Shown: positions 43,446 through 50,764 of the stretch, one piece after another
Numbering within the stretch: the first letter of the stretch is position 1
How the letters are laid out: every line of letters begins with the position of its first letter
DNA from: a virus
IMG/VR virus record: IMGVR_UViG_3300006736_000004
Coordinates: 1-64,000 of that record
DNA length: 64,000 nt
Strand: one strand, 5' to 3'
Translations under genes and position numbers: made by a program
Notes under the pieces: generated by a model
What the model was told of the DNA's origin: nothing
Database searches by the model: none
What the model saw: the letters and a program-made list of their open reading frames with translations, nothing else

Positions 43446-44737
43446 TGAAATTGTCGAAAAAACAGGCACAGGAAGCGGTAGATGCGCTCACTAGAGCCAT
43501 TGACGCTGGCTACCCTCTTGGGAAAGGGGGAGTCCCCCCAGGGGAACTGGGGGCGTATAGAGCGGCTGCTGATGAGCTAGGTCTTTCTGTTCGCACTATC
43601 AGAGATCGTGTCTCCACTGCCAAAGCGAAAGGCATTACAATCCCTGATGATTCTGAAGCCCTAGAAGCCCAACAAATCCACAAAACCCAACAGAACAAAT
43701 TGCGCTTAGAGGAAGAGAACAAGACCCTCAAGCAGCAACTCTCCGATATTCACAAAGCCAACATAGAGGCCACACAGATTAAAGAGTGGATCGTTGGTAT
43801 TCAAACCTCCCTACCGAAACCACCTGAATGGATTATCGAATCTTCTAAAAAGGGTGGTCCCGGCGTACCGGTTACGCTATGGGCTGATTGGCATCTTGGA
43901 GAAGTTGTCAACCCTGACCAAGTTGCTGGATTGAACGCATTTAATATTGACATTGCCCAGAAGCGTGTTAAGCGATTGGTGGAGAAGATCATCCACCTAT
44001 CGTTTGACTATTCAAATGAGCCAAACTATCCTGGTATTGTCGCAGCGTTAGGTGGGGATATAGTCAGTGGGAATTTGCACGATCTGGGAGAAACGAATGA
44101 TGCCACGCTGGCTGAACAGGTTATTTCCGCCTTCAGGATTATTGCCCCGGCCATCACTGCTCTGGCTGATTCTTTTGGGGCTGTTTTCTGTCCTTGTGTT
44201 ACAGGCAATCATGGACGCCTCAGTATAAAGCCCAAGATCAAGAACCGTGTGCAAGATAATGTCGAATGGCTACTGTATCATTTCTTGGATGAGTATTTCA
44301 AAGATGATAGCCGTGTCACGTTATTAATCCCAGACCATACTGATGCTTTGTTTTCTGTAGCAGGGCATAGGTTTTTACTTCAGCATGGTGACTCCACAGG
44401 TGCGAGGGGTGGTGATGGGATCGTAGGAGCTATCGGACCTATAGTGCGCGGCGAGAAGAAGGTTCGTGATACACAGGCTATGGTACAAGAGACATACGAC
44501 ACAATGTTAATGGGTCATTGGCACCAGACAGTGTTCTTGGATGGTGTTATAGTATCTCCTGCACTCAAGGGATATTGTGAGTTCGCTCGTAACGCTATGA
44601 GGGCTAGGCCAGAGCGTCCTGCACAATGGCTGTTCTATGTGCATACGGATCAAGGCATCAATGACGCCAAGAGGATTTACCTAGAGGACAAGCCTTCTAG
44701 GGGTAATGTAAATTGGGTGTCATGGCCCAAAGAATGA
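43445..44737 (+). CDS. Calcineurin-like metallophosphoesterase with N-terminal HTH
   Basis: All metal-binding motifs of the family are present: D148-x-H150 ('WADWHLGE'), D205 ('GGDIVSG'), N255-H256 ('TGNHGR'), 'HGDS' and G-H358-W-H360. The first 90 residues have a helix-turn-helix-like part ('LGLSVRTIRDRVSTAKAKG') and a coiled coil ('LRLEEENKTLKQQLSD'). It may remove phosphate from nucleic acids or nucleotides. It overlaps the next small gene as ATGA. Confidence 0.85.
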   Translation: MKLSKKQAQEAVDALTRAIDAGYPLGKGGVPPGELGAYRAAADELGLSVRTIRDRVSTAKAKGITIPDDSEALEAQQIHKTQQNKLRLEEENKTLKQQLSDIHKANIEATQIKEWIVGIQTSLPKPPEWIIESSKKGGPGVPVTLWADWHLGEVVNPDQVAGLNAFNIDIAQKRVKRLVEKIIHLSFDYSNEPNYPGIVAALGGDIVSGNLHDLGETNDATLAEQVISAFRIIAPAITALADSFGAVFCPCVTGNHGRLSIKPKIKNRVQDNVEWLLYHFLDEYFKDDSRVTLLIPDHTDALFSVAGHRFLLQHGDSTGARGGDGIVGAIGPIVRGEKKVRDTQAMVQETYDTMLMGHWHQTVFLDGVIVSPALKGYCEFARNAMRARPERPAQWLFYVHTDQGINDAKRIYLEDKPSRGNVNWVSWPKE

Positions 44738-44895
44738 AGGGTGATAAGGCAAAATACGAATGTCTGAATTGTGGATGCAGGTAGGAACGATCAATTGAGT
44801 GGGGTGTTCTGCCCCTTTTGCTTCCACCTCATTCTGAAAAATGTCCAACCTGTGGAAACCTTTATTTCAAATGGGTGAACCGATTAGAAGAATGA
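44734..44895 (+). pseudogene. Zinc-ribbon protein interrupted by in-frame TAG
   Basis: ATG 44734 overlaps the upstream stop (ATGA). The frame reads 'MKGDKAKYECLNCGCR', then TAG at 44782-44784, then 'ERSIEWGV...' and 'EKCPTCGNLYFKWVNRLEE' to TGA at 44893, which again overlaps the next ATG (44892). The two CxxC pairs and the 'CPTCGNLYFKWVN' end belong to a common small phage zinc-ribbon family, so the whole 44734-44895 was one gene. The TAG is a nonsense mutation, a read-through site or an error. Confidence 0.65.
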
Positions 44896-45083
44896 ACCCC
44901 ACTTTGTACGCTTGTATCAACGTAGGCATAGGGTTCTTCATAGCCATCCTCATCACGCACTACGTTCTACCCCACTGGGGGTACGAAGCGTCGTTAGAGA
45001 ACGACCTCGTAGTGACTACAATCTACACAGTCGTAGCATTGATCAGGAATGATATAGTCTACAGGATATGCCATCGTGAGTAG
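44892..45083 (+). CDS. Small two-helix membrane protein (DUF7220-like)
   Basis: Start taken at 44892 (MNPTLYAC), overlapping the zinc-ribbon stop as ATGA; an ATG at 44841 would cut into that gene. Residues 7-25 are hydrophobic and a second segment ('DLVVTTIYTVVALIRND') follows, ending in basic residues. This pattern is known in small phage membrane proteins of the DUF7220 type. Function unknown. Confidence 0.65.
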   Translation: MNPTLYACINVGIGFFIAILITHYVLPHWGYEASLENDLVVTTIYTVVALIRNDIVYRICHRE

Positions 45084-45339
45084 AAAGGTTGTTGAGCAGG
45101 TAATCCTTGGATATGTTGACCCAGTTAATCCAGACCACTACAAGTATGGTAAGACTGAGGTCATCGACATACTGCAAGACCAGTTAACAACTGAAGAGTT
45201 TCGCGGGATGCTGCGAGGCAACATCTTAAAATACCTTCTCCGCTATCCTTTCAAGGGTGGTGTGACTGACTTAGAGAAGGCCCAGTGGTATCTGACCAGA
45301 TTGATAAATTTAGAAAATGATCAAGCACCCCCAGAATGA
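45076..45339 (+). CDS. DUF3310 protein
   Basis: 'DPVNPDHYKYGKTEVIDILQ' and 'MLRGNILKYLLRYPFKGG' followed by 'DLEKAQWYLTRLI' match the DUF3310 family, widespread in phages and sometimes labelled nucleotide kinase-like. The reaction is not established. At 87 residues it is the normal single domain. Confidence 0.85.
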   Translation: MSRKVVEQVILGYVDPVNPDHYKYGKTEVIDILQDQLTTEEFRGMLRGNILKYLLRYPFKGGVTDLEKAQWYLTRLINLENDQAPPE

Positions 45340-45718
45340 TGACATTGTTCTCTTCACAGAAGCTGAATTAAGATGCAAGGCAACCAAAAAAACTGTGCTA
45401 TTGGCCGGGTTTGCTGACAAACTCGCTTACCTACGGGTAAGGTTCGCCACACCAATGAAGGTCAACAGTTGTTGCCGGTCATTATCCCACAATAAAGACA
45501 TAGGTGGGCATCTCAGAAGCCTACATATATACGATAGTGAGCGTCATGGCGTGACGGGTTGCCTTGCTATCGACATTCATATACCCAATGCTCAGTACGC
45601 TAGTGACCTAATAGGGGTTGCTCACAGCGAAGGCTGGTCATTAGGCGTTGCTAAAACATTCATTCATTTAGATAGGCGTGATATGGTGGGACTTCCTCAA
45701 GCAGCGTTTGGATATTGA
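45317..45718 (+). CDS. M15-type peptidase, probable endolysin
   Basis: The pattern 'TPMKVNSCCRSLSHNKDIGG' - H70 - D86 ('LAIDIHI') - H117 ('TFIHLDRRD') is that of M15A zinc D-Ala-D-Ala peptidases used as phage endolysins. The spacing between H70 and D86 is longer than usual owing to an insert ('IYDSERHGVTG'). There is no signal peptide, so it depends on a holin. It is followed at once by the lipase gene. Confidence 0.75.
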   Translation: MIKHPQNDDIVLFTEAELRCKATKKTVLLAGFADKLAYLRVRFATPMKVNSCCRSLSHNKDIGGHLRSLHIYDSERHGVTGCLAIDIHIPNAQYASDLIGVAHSEGWSLGVAKTFIHLDRRDMVGLPQAAFGY

Positions 45719-46384
45719 ATGATTCACACCTGTGCGTACTTATCCAGACAGGCATATGAGGACAAACCCTCTGTAAACGAAGTGGGTCATTATCTGGTTG
45801 ACACGTTTGATATAAACGGGACTCAAGGTTTTGTTTCATGTGAACCAGATGAAAACTCTCACGACAAGATGTTCCTCACATTCAGGGGGACTGAGCCTGA
45901 AGACTATCTGACTGATCTGAATTACGTCAAGACCGATTGGATGGTGGGTGGCCGGGTGCATAAAGGTTTTTCTAACGCATTCAAGCAGGTTCACAATCAT
46001 GTGCAATGCGTGATTGACCAATATCCAAAAAATAAATGGATATTTACGGGTCATTCATTGGGTGGTGCGTTAGCGATGTTGGCGGCGTCTTATTGGCCCC
46101 CGGAACAGGTTCACACTTTCGGTTGTCCCAGAGTTGGCAACTCAGGCTTTGTAAAAACCGTACTTTGTAAAGTACACCGTTACGAAAACTGGGATGATCC
46201 CGTTCCATACCTTCCGACGATAACATCTCCACGACAAATTTTTTCTTCACTTATCGGTCTACGCCGTCCTACATTCTATCGTCACGCAGGACGGGTCATT
46301 CGTATGTGTGGCGTAGGGCATTCAATCAAACAATACGAATCTGCCGCATCACTTATGAAGGAGCTTAAACATGGAACCCATTGA
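45719..46384 (+). CDS. Class 3 lipase-like alpha/beta hydrolase
   Basis: 'FLTFRGTEPEDYLTDL' (oxyanion strand), G-H-S113-L-G-G ('FTGHSLGGAL'), Asp at 159/160 ('WDDPVP') and H201 ('GVGHSIK') form the complete catalytic triad of the class 3 lipase family. It hydrolyses ester bonds of acylglycerols or phospholipids. It starts directly after the endolysin stop and shares 14 bases with the next gene, so it is in the lysis operon. A role in membrane breakdown at lysis is inferred. Confidence 0.85.
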   Translation: MIHTCAYLSRQAYEDKPSVNEVGHYLVDTFDINGTQGFVSCEPDENSHDKMFLTFRGTEPEDYLTDLNYVKTDWMVGGRVHKGFSNAFKQVHNHVQCVIDQYPKNKWIFTGHSLGGALAMLAASYWPPEQVHTFGCPRVGNSGFVKTVLCKVHRYENWDDPVPYLPTITSPRQIFSSLIGLRRPTFYRHAGRVIRMCGVGHSIKQYESAASLMKELKHGTH

Positions 46385-46658
46385 AGCCTTAGACCTTGAA
46401 CAAGTCGCCGTTGAGGTTACTGATAACGCATACCAATCAGCTAGGGATGAGTGGGAAGAAATTTCTGCTCGTTATGCTGAGTTGCGTGGCAACAGCAGTG
46501 GCAATCTTGGGGAGATCACAGGACTTATTAAAAAGTACGCTCCCACAACTGCCAAGTACCTTGGCGGCCCTGCTGCTGGTGCTGCCGTCGCCACTATGCT
46601 GGCTAACGATGGGGGTTTCTCTAAAGTCATCGGGACGGTGAGCAAAATCTTTGGCTAA
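46371..46658 (+). CDS. Small protein with C-terminal hydrophobic segment, possible holin
   Basis: A 95-residue protein with a charged helical first half and a small-residue hydrophobic segment ('APTTAKYLGGPAAGAAVATM') followed by 'GFSKVIGTVSKIFG'. It sits with lysis genes and could be a class of holin with one membrane helix. The family is not recognised. Confidence 0.5.
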   Translation: MEPIEALDLEQVAVEVTDNAYQSARDEWEEISARYAELRGNSSGNLGEITGLIKKYAPTTAKYLGGPAAGAAVATMLANDGGFSKVIGTVSKIFG

Positions 46659-46668
46659 CGAAGGAGTC

Positions 46669-46839
46669 ATGCGGACAATTAATGGCACTGTGCCAATGGC
46701 CTTCATTAGAGAGATGCAGAAGGTAAGGAGTCAACTGGCCGTGGTGGAAGCTGAACGCAATGCAGCCAAACGGGAAGTTGAGCGTTGGCGTAGGAAGAAT
46801 ATCGAACTGACTATGTTGTTGGATGCTGCTACGAAGTAG
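46669..46839 (+). CDS. Small coiled-coil protein ending in TAG before a coding-like extension
   Basis: Start at 46669 (MRTINGTVPM) with AAGGAG upstream; an in-frame TTG at 46651 is possible. The product is a 56-residue heptad coil ('QLAVVEAERNAAKREVERW'). It ends in TAG (46837), after which the same frame continues for 56 codons with eight hexapeptide repeats (see repeat at 46852). The coil may be a trimerising stem if read-through occurs. Confidence 0.6.
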   Translation: MRTINGTVPMAFIREMQKVRSQLAVVEAERNAAKREVERWRRKNIELTMLLDAATK

Positions 46840-46851
46840 CTCAATTTTTAC

Positions 46852-46995
46852 GGTACTCTCTTCGAGTCTGGCTCACTCGATGCCTCCGGCACTCTCTCGT
46901 TGAACGGTTCGCTCAAGGCCTGCGGTTCTCTCGTTGACAATGGCTCACTCGTCGTAGACGGTTTTCTCAATTGCGATGGTTATATAGGCACCTCG
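46852..46995 (+). repeat. Eight degenerate 18-base units coding G-[ST]-L hexapeptides
   Basis: Units start at 46852, 46870, 46888, 46906, 46924, 46942, 46960 and 46978. In the frame of the preceding gene they read GTLFES, GSLDAS, GTLSLN, GSLKAC, GSLVDN, GSLVVD, GFLNCD and GYIGTS. Codons for the constant Gly, Ser/Thr and Leu vary mainly at third positions, which points to selection on protein. The pattern is that of a left-handed beta-helix (bactofilin-like). No start codon lies between the TAG and the repeats. Confidence 0.75.
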
Positions 46996-47798
46996 ATCTT
47001 ATGTGCATGATTAAGATGAGCAATCGGATATGGCAACGGTGGCGACTTACCATAATGTAATTTGTAAGCAACCTCATGGTAATGTGCTAGGAAAAGTTTA
47101 ACTGCATATCTTTCAGCGCGTAATTCAATCCTACCATCAGGCAATCGGCCCTTGATATAAGCCTTGTACGCTTCAGTTGTTTTGCTGAACTTCTTTTCCT
47201 TGAGAGTTCTCTCAGCGGTATCTGCAAAGTCTCCAGCAAGATTCTTGCTTACCTCTTGGGCTTTCCGTTCAGCATAGATATGACCATAGAAGCAATTTTC
47301 GTTATTGTGGAATTTCATAAAGCTCTGTCCAATATTCCAACACAGAGTTTTAAGTCGGGCGTTCCAAGGGCGTTTTTGCCCTTTTTCCCATTTAGCTGTT
47401 GGGTCCAGACCAGCGAATGACCAGATATTGCCAACTGTCGGTGCTTTGGTAATGTCAATGTGAGCAAGAAGGCCAGCAGCAATGACTTCACCGACACCAA
47501 TCTGTGATCTGGCCCACTGTCCCAATGGATCTGCGTTGGAATAATAATTGAGTGCCGCTTTAATCTGGTTCTCCATAGTTCGTGCTTGGTCAGCTAACCA
47601 GTGAAGAACAATGCAGGGTTCTTCCGTTTCACTCATTGACCCAATCTGGTTATTACACCGGATGCGGTTGTCTTGCATCATATAATAGGCATCGACTAGA
47701 AATCTAACCTCTGTAGTGGTCATCTCACCACCACCAGATGCTTTCCGAAGATCACGACTTAATCGTTGAACAGGCTCTAACTGAGTCATTATATCCAT
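46980..47798 (-). CDS. Free-standing IS110-type C-terminal (Transposase_20-like) protein
   Basis: Residues about 95-175 ('IGVGEVIAAGLLAHIDIT', 'IWSFAGLDPTAKWEKGQK', 'LKTLCWNIGQSFMKF') match the C-terminal domain of IS110/IS116/IS902 transposases. The N-terminal DEDD RuvC-like catalytic domain is missing; the first 90 residues are an unrelated helical part. It has AAGGAG ahead of its ATG, no inverted repeats around it, and is the last gene of a minus-strand phage operon. It is therefore a phage gene, not an inserted element. Its HhH-like core may bind nucleic acid. Confidence 0.75.
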   Translation of the reverse strand: MDIMTQLEPVQRLSRDLRKASGGGEMTTTEVRFLVDAYYMMQDNRIRCNNQIGSMSETEEPCIVLHWLADQARTMENQIKAALNYYSNADPLGQWARSQIGVGEVIAAGLLAHIDITKAPTVGNIWSFAGLDPTAKWEKGQKRPWNARLKTLCWNIGQSFMKFHNNENCFYGHIYAERKAQEVSKNLAGDFADTAERTLKEKKFSKTTEAYKAYIKGRLPDGRIELRAERYAVKLFLAHYHEVAYKLHYGKSPPLPYPIAHLNHAHKIEVPI

Positions 47799-47813
47799 AA
47801 TCTTACTCCTTTA

Positions 47814-48008
47814 TCATTCCTCCAACGGCGGCTTAATCAACGGACCTTGAAATTCAAATATCGTATCACCGCCTAACTGAAGCCTGATGGCTTTATGATA
47901 ACCACCGTCTACAGTTCTGTGAGTTGTCTCTAGTTCATCTACACGCAGCATTTGCTCTTCAAGCAGCTTGTAGTCCTCGTAGTTCAAGCGTACATAAAAG
48001 TCTCTCAT
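47814..48008 (-). CDS. Small hypothetical protein
   Basis: A 64-residue frame with TAGGAGAACGA before its ATG. It begins with a strand ('RDFYVRLNYEDYKLLEEQM') and continues as mixed helix and strand. Nothing suggests a specific role. It is 15 bases upstream of the IS110-like gene in the same operon. Confidence 0.65.
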   Translation of the reverse strand: MRDFYVRLNYEDYKLLEEQMLRVDELETTHRTVDGGYHKAIRLQLGGDTIFEFQGPLIKPPLEE

Positions 48009-48064
48009 TCGTTCTCCTATAGTATCACTATTACACCATGCCCTTATGCTTCACCATAGCGATC

Positions 48065-48259
48065 CTACTTAACATACGGCCTACAAGCCCCATCAATCAC
48101 AAACATACCCTTGACTGAATAAAACAACGTCATCCTACGCAATGCCAACATACATTCTGTGTCTGTGTTAAACGCTTCATCACCTTGTATTGGTGCAGTG
48201 AACGGCAATGACGTAGGCGATGTTAGGGTGGTTACGAGCAAAAATGAGTAAATCCACAT
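48065..48259 (-). CDS. Small exported protein
   Basis: The start at 48259 (MWIYSFLLVTTLTSPTSLPF) gives a signal-peptide-like N-terminus; longer starts run into the upstream gene. The mature part is short with two Cys ('TECMLALRRM', 'DGACRPYVK') and could form a disulfide in the periplasm. It lies two bases downstream of another small membrane gene. Confidence 0.55.
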   Translation of the reverse strand: MWIYSFLLVTTLTSPTSLPFTAPIQGDEAFNTDTECMLALRRMTLFYSVKGMFVIDGACRPYVK

Positions 48260-48261
48260 AG

Positions 48262-48372
48262 CTATCCCCAAATCCAAAGTGCCAACCACAGAGGCCATGT
48301 AAGCCCTGCGCCAACAGCGATACAAAGGTACAATATCATTACAGCAACCATCAGTGTTAGAAAATCACTCAT
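48262..48372 (-). CDS. Small membrane protein (36 residues)
   Basis: A frame beginning MSDFLTLMVAVMILYL; nearly the whole peptide is hydrophobic with Trp pairs near the end ('WPLWLALWIWG'). The ATG overlaps the upstream stop (ATGA) and GGTGGAG precedes it. It probably spans the membrane once or twice. Confidence 0.6.
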   Translation of the reverse strand: MSDFLTLMVAVMILYLCIAVGAGLTWPLWLALWIWG

Positions 48373-48479
48373 CTCCACCATTCCTTATTCTCTGATTTGA
48401 ATCTCAAATGGTCTGCAAAGATAATTATCAGTATGATGAAGCAAACAATTGTCCAGCCGAATATGAGTGCTATGTCCAT
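48369..48479 (-). CDS. Small membrane protein (36 residues)
   Basis: Begins MDIALIFGWTIVCFIILIII and ends in a charged tail ('RFKSENKEWWR'), giving one membrane helix with a cytoplasmic tail. It overlaps its downstream neighbour as ATGA. With 48262 and 48065 it makes a run of three tiny membrane or exported proteins. Confidence 0.6.
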   Translation of the reverse strand: MDIALIFGWTIVCFIILIIIFADHLRFKSENKEWWR

Positions 48480-48562
48480 TACATCTAACGCCTCCACACC
48501 CTAGCGTCAGGCTTATGGGGGATAAGAGGGTGACATGAAGCCCTCGTGTGGCCCAATCCCAT

Positions 48563-49021
48563 TTATAGATTATCCTTGTATTCGTAGTCTGTCCATAGCG
48601 CATTCCACTTCGATGGATCAGCGGCTATCTCATTGGCTGATTCGTGATTAAGAAATATCTTAACCTGTTCTCGTAACGGATGGAGTGGATTTAGCTCAAT
48701 ATGATGCCCTTTTCTGAACCACTCACCAAAATCCCCCTTTTCATCAGCCACTACGGCTTCAAACTGTCTTTTAGCTCTCTGTCCGGGCGTAGGTTCTGAC
48801 CCTTTTGCGTACCCATTCTCAAAGATGGGGTCTTCATTGAACTCAGCTTGGTCTGCTATGGCTAACGCTACAAGGAACCGTGTTCCCGGCTTGGCATTAA
48901 GGACTTCATTCGGCATATCATCGAATTGGATTTTCATAGTGAACTTCCAATCGCCTGACTGTATCTGGCTTAGAGAGTCCTTCTTAGCCTCAAAGCCGGG
49001 GATTATATCACCTTGTTTCAT
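48563..49021 (-). CDS. Hypothetical protein in recombination operon
   Basis: A 152-residue soluble protein ('GDWKFTMKIQFDDMPNEVL', 'WFRKGHHIELNPLHPLREQ', ending 'WTDYEYKDNL'). It overlaps the next gene upstream by 14 bases. No family is recognised. A part in DNA metabolism is suggested only by its neighbours (ssDNA-binding-like and nuclease genes). Confidence 0.6.
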   Translation of the reverse strand: MKQGDIIPGFEAKKDSLSQIQSGDWKFTMKIQFDDMPNEVLNAKPGTRFLVALAIADQAEFNEDPIFENGYAKGSEPTPGQRAKRQFEAVVADEKGDFGEWFRKGHHIELNPLHPLREQVKIFLNHESANEIAADPSKWNALWTDYEYKDNL

Positions 49022-49166
49022 CCTTCTTAAAGCACCCTATGCGGCACTTCTCCCTAATCAAAAAGTTTTCAGTCTTCAGTTTCTCAATCTCTTCCTCTAG
49101 TCTCTTGATTTTCTCATCAAGAGATGCCAACCGTTCAACCTCTTTATCAAGCCAAGGTGATACCAT
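49008..49166 (-). CDS. Small coiled-coil protein
   Basis: Start at 49166 (MVSPWLDKEVERL); the longer open frame is antisense noise. Most of its 52 residues are one heptad coil ('LDEKIKRLEEEIEKLKTEN'), and two Cys lie near the end. It overlaps both neighbours. Function unknown. Confidence 0.55.
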   Translation of the reverse strand: MVSPWLDKEVERLASLDEKIKRLEEEIEKLKTENFLIREKCRIGCFKKDETR

Positions 49167-49500
49167 TAGCCTTATCCCGTATTTTCTTGTCAGGACTTCT
49201 CTCAGCAAGAGTCTGGGCAACCTTAAATGGATCAAACGTCATCTTCCAGAACTCCCTCTCTCCAATGTTATGCTGTAGCGTATGGCACTTAGAACACAGT
49301 GGGACGATTTTGGTATCACAAGGCTTTCTGCCCATCCCGGCTTGCTGGTTCATTCTGATGTGAGCAGCTTGGCTCACTGTCCTGCCAGCATGAACTAGGT
49401 TAAGTCGCATACACACGATACACCAATGCTCACTGACAAACTTCTGATGTTTGGTTGACTTGATGAACTTTTGTTTTTGCACTCCACTCTCCCGGCTCAA
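49147..49500 (-). CDS. HNH-like zinc nuclease-type protein (DUF968-like)
   Basis: Residues 27-85 read 'CIVCMRLNLVHAGRTVSQAA', 'HIRMNQQAGMGRKPCD' and 'VPLCSKCHTLQHNIGEREFW', the Cys/His arrangement of the DUF968/HNH-like phage proteins. C-x2-C, AAH and C-x2-C-H match metal-binding and catalytic sites. It may resolve or nick DNA during recombination. Confidence 0.75.
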   Translation of the reverse strand: MSRESGVQKQKFIKSTKHQKFVSEHWCIVCMRLNLVHAGRTVSQAAHIRMNQQAGMGRKPCDTKIVPLCSKCHTLQHNIGEREFWKMTFDPFKVAQTLAERSPDKKIRDKANGITLA

Positions 49501-49657
49501 GATTGTTATCTGGTTCAGTCCAGACTCTAACCATATTACCAGAAGTTACTTCATAAAAGGTTAACCGACACTCAGGACATATGAGTGCTTTTGATTTTTG
49601 AGCGAACCTTGGCTTTTCTTCATCGAAATTCATCGTGCATTTTTCACAGTGTTTCAT
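49430..49657 (-). CDS. Small zinc-ribbon protein
   Basis: Two C-x2-C pairs ('HCEKCTMNF' and 'LICPECRLTF') give a rubredoxin-like ribbon in the first 32 residues, followed by a strand and a polar tail. It overlaps the HNH-like gene by 71 bases and the HTH gene by four. Nucleic-acid binding is likely but not shown. Confidence 0.6.
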   Translation of the reverse strand: MKHCEKCTMNFDEEKPRFAQKSKALICPECRLTFYEVTSGNMVRVWTEPDNNLEPGEWSAKTKVHQVNQTSEVCQ

Positions 49658-50118
49658 TTGATTTCTCCCTGTAAAGCTCTATTTGCTCTGCTTACACAGT
49701 ACTCAATTCCTCCCGTGGAAGCGTTTTGTATAATATCACCAATAGCAGCCTCTAGCTCGTAGATTCTTTCAGTCTTTTTGTCGGTATAGAAGACTCTATC
49801 TTTCCAGAGTGATTTGTCGGTTTGCAATTCGTAGACTTGGCGTTGCCTACCTGACGATGATGTTTTAGTCAGAGTTGTGCCATCTGGATTTTGAGCCACC
49901 CGAATCCTTCTCTTCTCAAGCAGTGGCCTGAAGCGGGGAGTAATCCCCCCATCATCGACACTAAGGTACAGAGCAACTTCTTGCGCCGTCATGGGATACT
50001 CTGCCAAAGCATCCAATACCTGCATCTCGCGTTTTGTGACATTCGCCATCCTGCCAGCATCGTGGCTAGTTTGCGGATCACTGGCACGGGAATGTCCCCA
50101 TTCAATTAAGTCTGCCAT
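49654..50118 (-). CDS. Winged-helix DNA-binding protein
   Basis: Residues 24-80 form a winged-helix: 'TKREMQVLDALAEYPMTAQE' then 'VALYLSVDDGGITPRFRPLL' and the wing with 'RRIRVAQNPDG'. This pattern is frequent in phage proteins labelled transcriptional regulator or helix-turn-helix of the ninB/recombination region. The helical C-terminus ('RIYELEAAIGDI') may dimerise. It overlaps the ssDNA-binding-like gene by one base. Confidence 0.65.
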   Translation of the reverse strand: MADLIEWGHSRASDPQTSHDAGRMANVTKREMQVLDALAEYPMTAQEVALYLSVDDGGITPRFRPLLEKRRIRVAQNPDGTTLTKTSSSGRQRQVYELQTDKSLWKDRVFYTDKKTERIYELEAAIGDIIQNASTGGIEYCVSRANRALQGEIK

Positions 50119-50753
50119 CAGAAGGGAATCTCGTCATCCAAATCATTGCCATCATAATCAATCCCAACATCGTATCCCATGACGGCAACATCAGGAACAC
50201 TAGGCCCATTAACAATCTCCTGATATTCAGGCGACTTGGCGATCTTTGATTTCATGCTTTCAGACAACTCATCAAACGTAGCTTGATCAAAACCATCCAA
50301 GTCAAGTAACACTGTAGGGTTGATCAATGCAGGTGCTGCCGTGCCTTTGGGGAGTTTGCAGATGGCACTTATGTTGGCGTATGTAGTGCCTGTTTTGTTA
50401 TCATGCGTAATACCCAGCATACACCCGATACCTAACAGCTTGCTAATATCAAAGCCTTCAGGTCCGAAATCGTTTTCATTAAAAGCCTTCCCTCTCCAAG
50501 ACTCAAGGTGCTGCCTTAGAGTGGCCTTCTCATGGCTGCTGTAGGTGTATATCTTATGGACAGAGAACGGCCTTCCGTCTTCCATCTTTTCTTCAGGTAG
50601 CTCCCAGCTTAACATCACTTTACGCTTGTGGTTAATTTCCCCTGCAAATTCACCTTGTTGGGTTCCACAGTCAATGACCCTATAGCACACTGCGATATGA
50701 GTTCCGGCTGGGGTAATCTCGAAAGTTGTCGAATTGTCTGCTGGCATTCTCAT
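50118..50753 (-). CDS. Phage single-stranded DNA-binding-like protein
   Basis: An OB-fold-like protein of 211 residues ('AGTHIAVCYRVIDCGTQQGE', 'KVMLSWELPEE', 'CMLGITHDNKTGTTYANI') whose C-terminus, '..GNDLDDEIPF', has the acidic, hydrophobic-ended tip of SSB proteins that recruits partner enzymes. It lies next to a PD-(D/E)XK nuclease, as in phage recombination modules. The call is by fold pattern and tip. Confidence 0.7.
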   Translation of the reverse strand: MRMPADNSTTFEITPAGTHIAVCYRVIDCGTQQGEFAGEINHKRKVMLSWELPEEKMEDGRPFSVHKIYTYSSHEKATLRQHLESWRGKAFNENDFGPEGFDISKLLGIGCMLGITHDNKTGTTYANISAICKLPKGTAAPALINPTVLLDLDGFDQATFDELSESMKSKIAKSPEYQEIVNGPSVPDVAVMGYDVGIDYDGNDLDDEIPF

Positions 50754-50764
50754 CTTCCTATCTC

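Noticed and set aside
33501-46839. Whole-arm reassignment of TAG as a sense codon
   Set aside because: Long structural genes contain no internal TAG, several genes end in TAG followed at once by other stops (for example 34434 and 45081), and no suppressor tRNA or release-factor gene is visible. Only 44782 and 46837 have coding-like sequence after TAG without a start.
46852-46995. CRISPR array
   Set aside because: Units are 18 bases, contiguous, degenerate and in coding phase, with no spacers and no cas genes.
46980-47798. Inserted IS110 element
   Set aside because: The catalytic N-terminal domain is missing, the gene is coupled to a phage operon with its own ribosome-binding site, and no element ends or target duplication are visible.
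48385-48603. 72-residue minus-strand gene
   Set aside because: It is a shadow of the small membrane protein gene at 48369-48479 in another frame; the membrane protein has the better start and a coupled junction.
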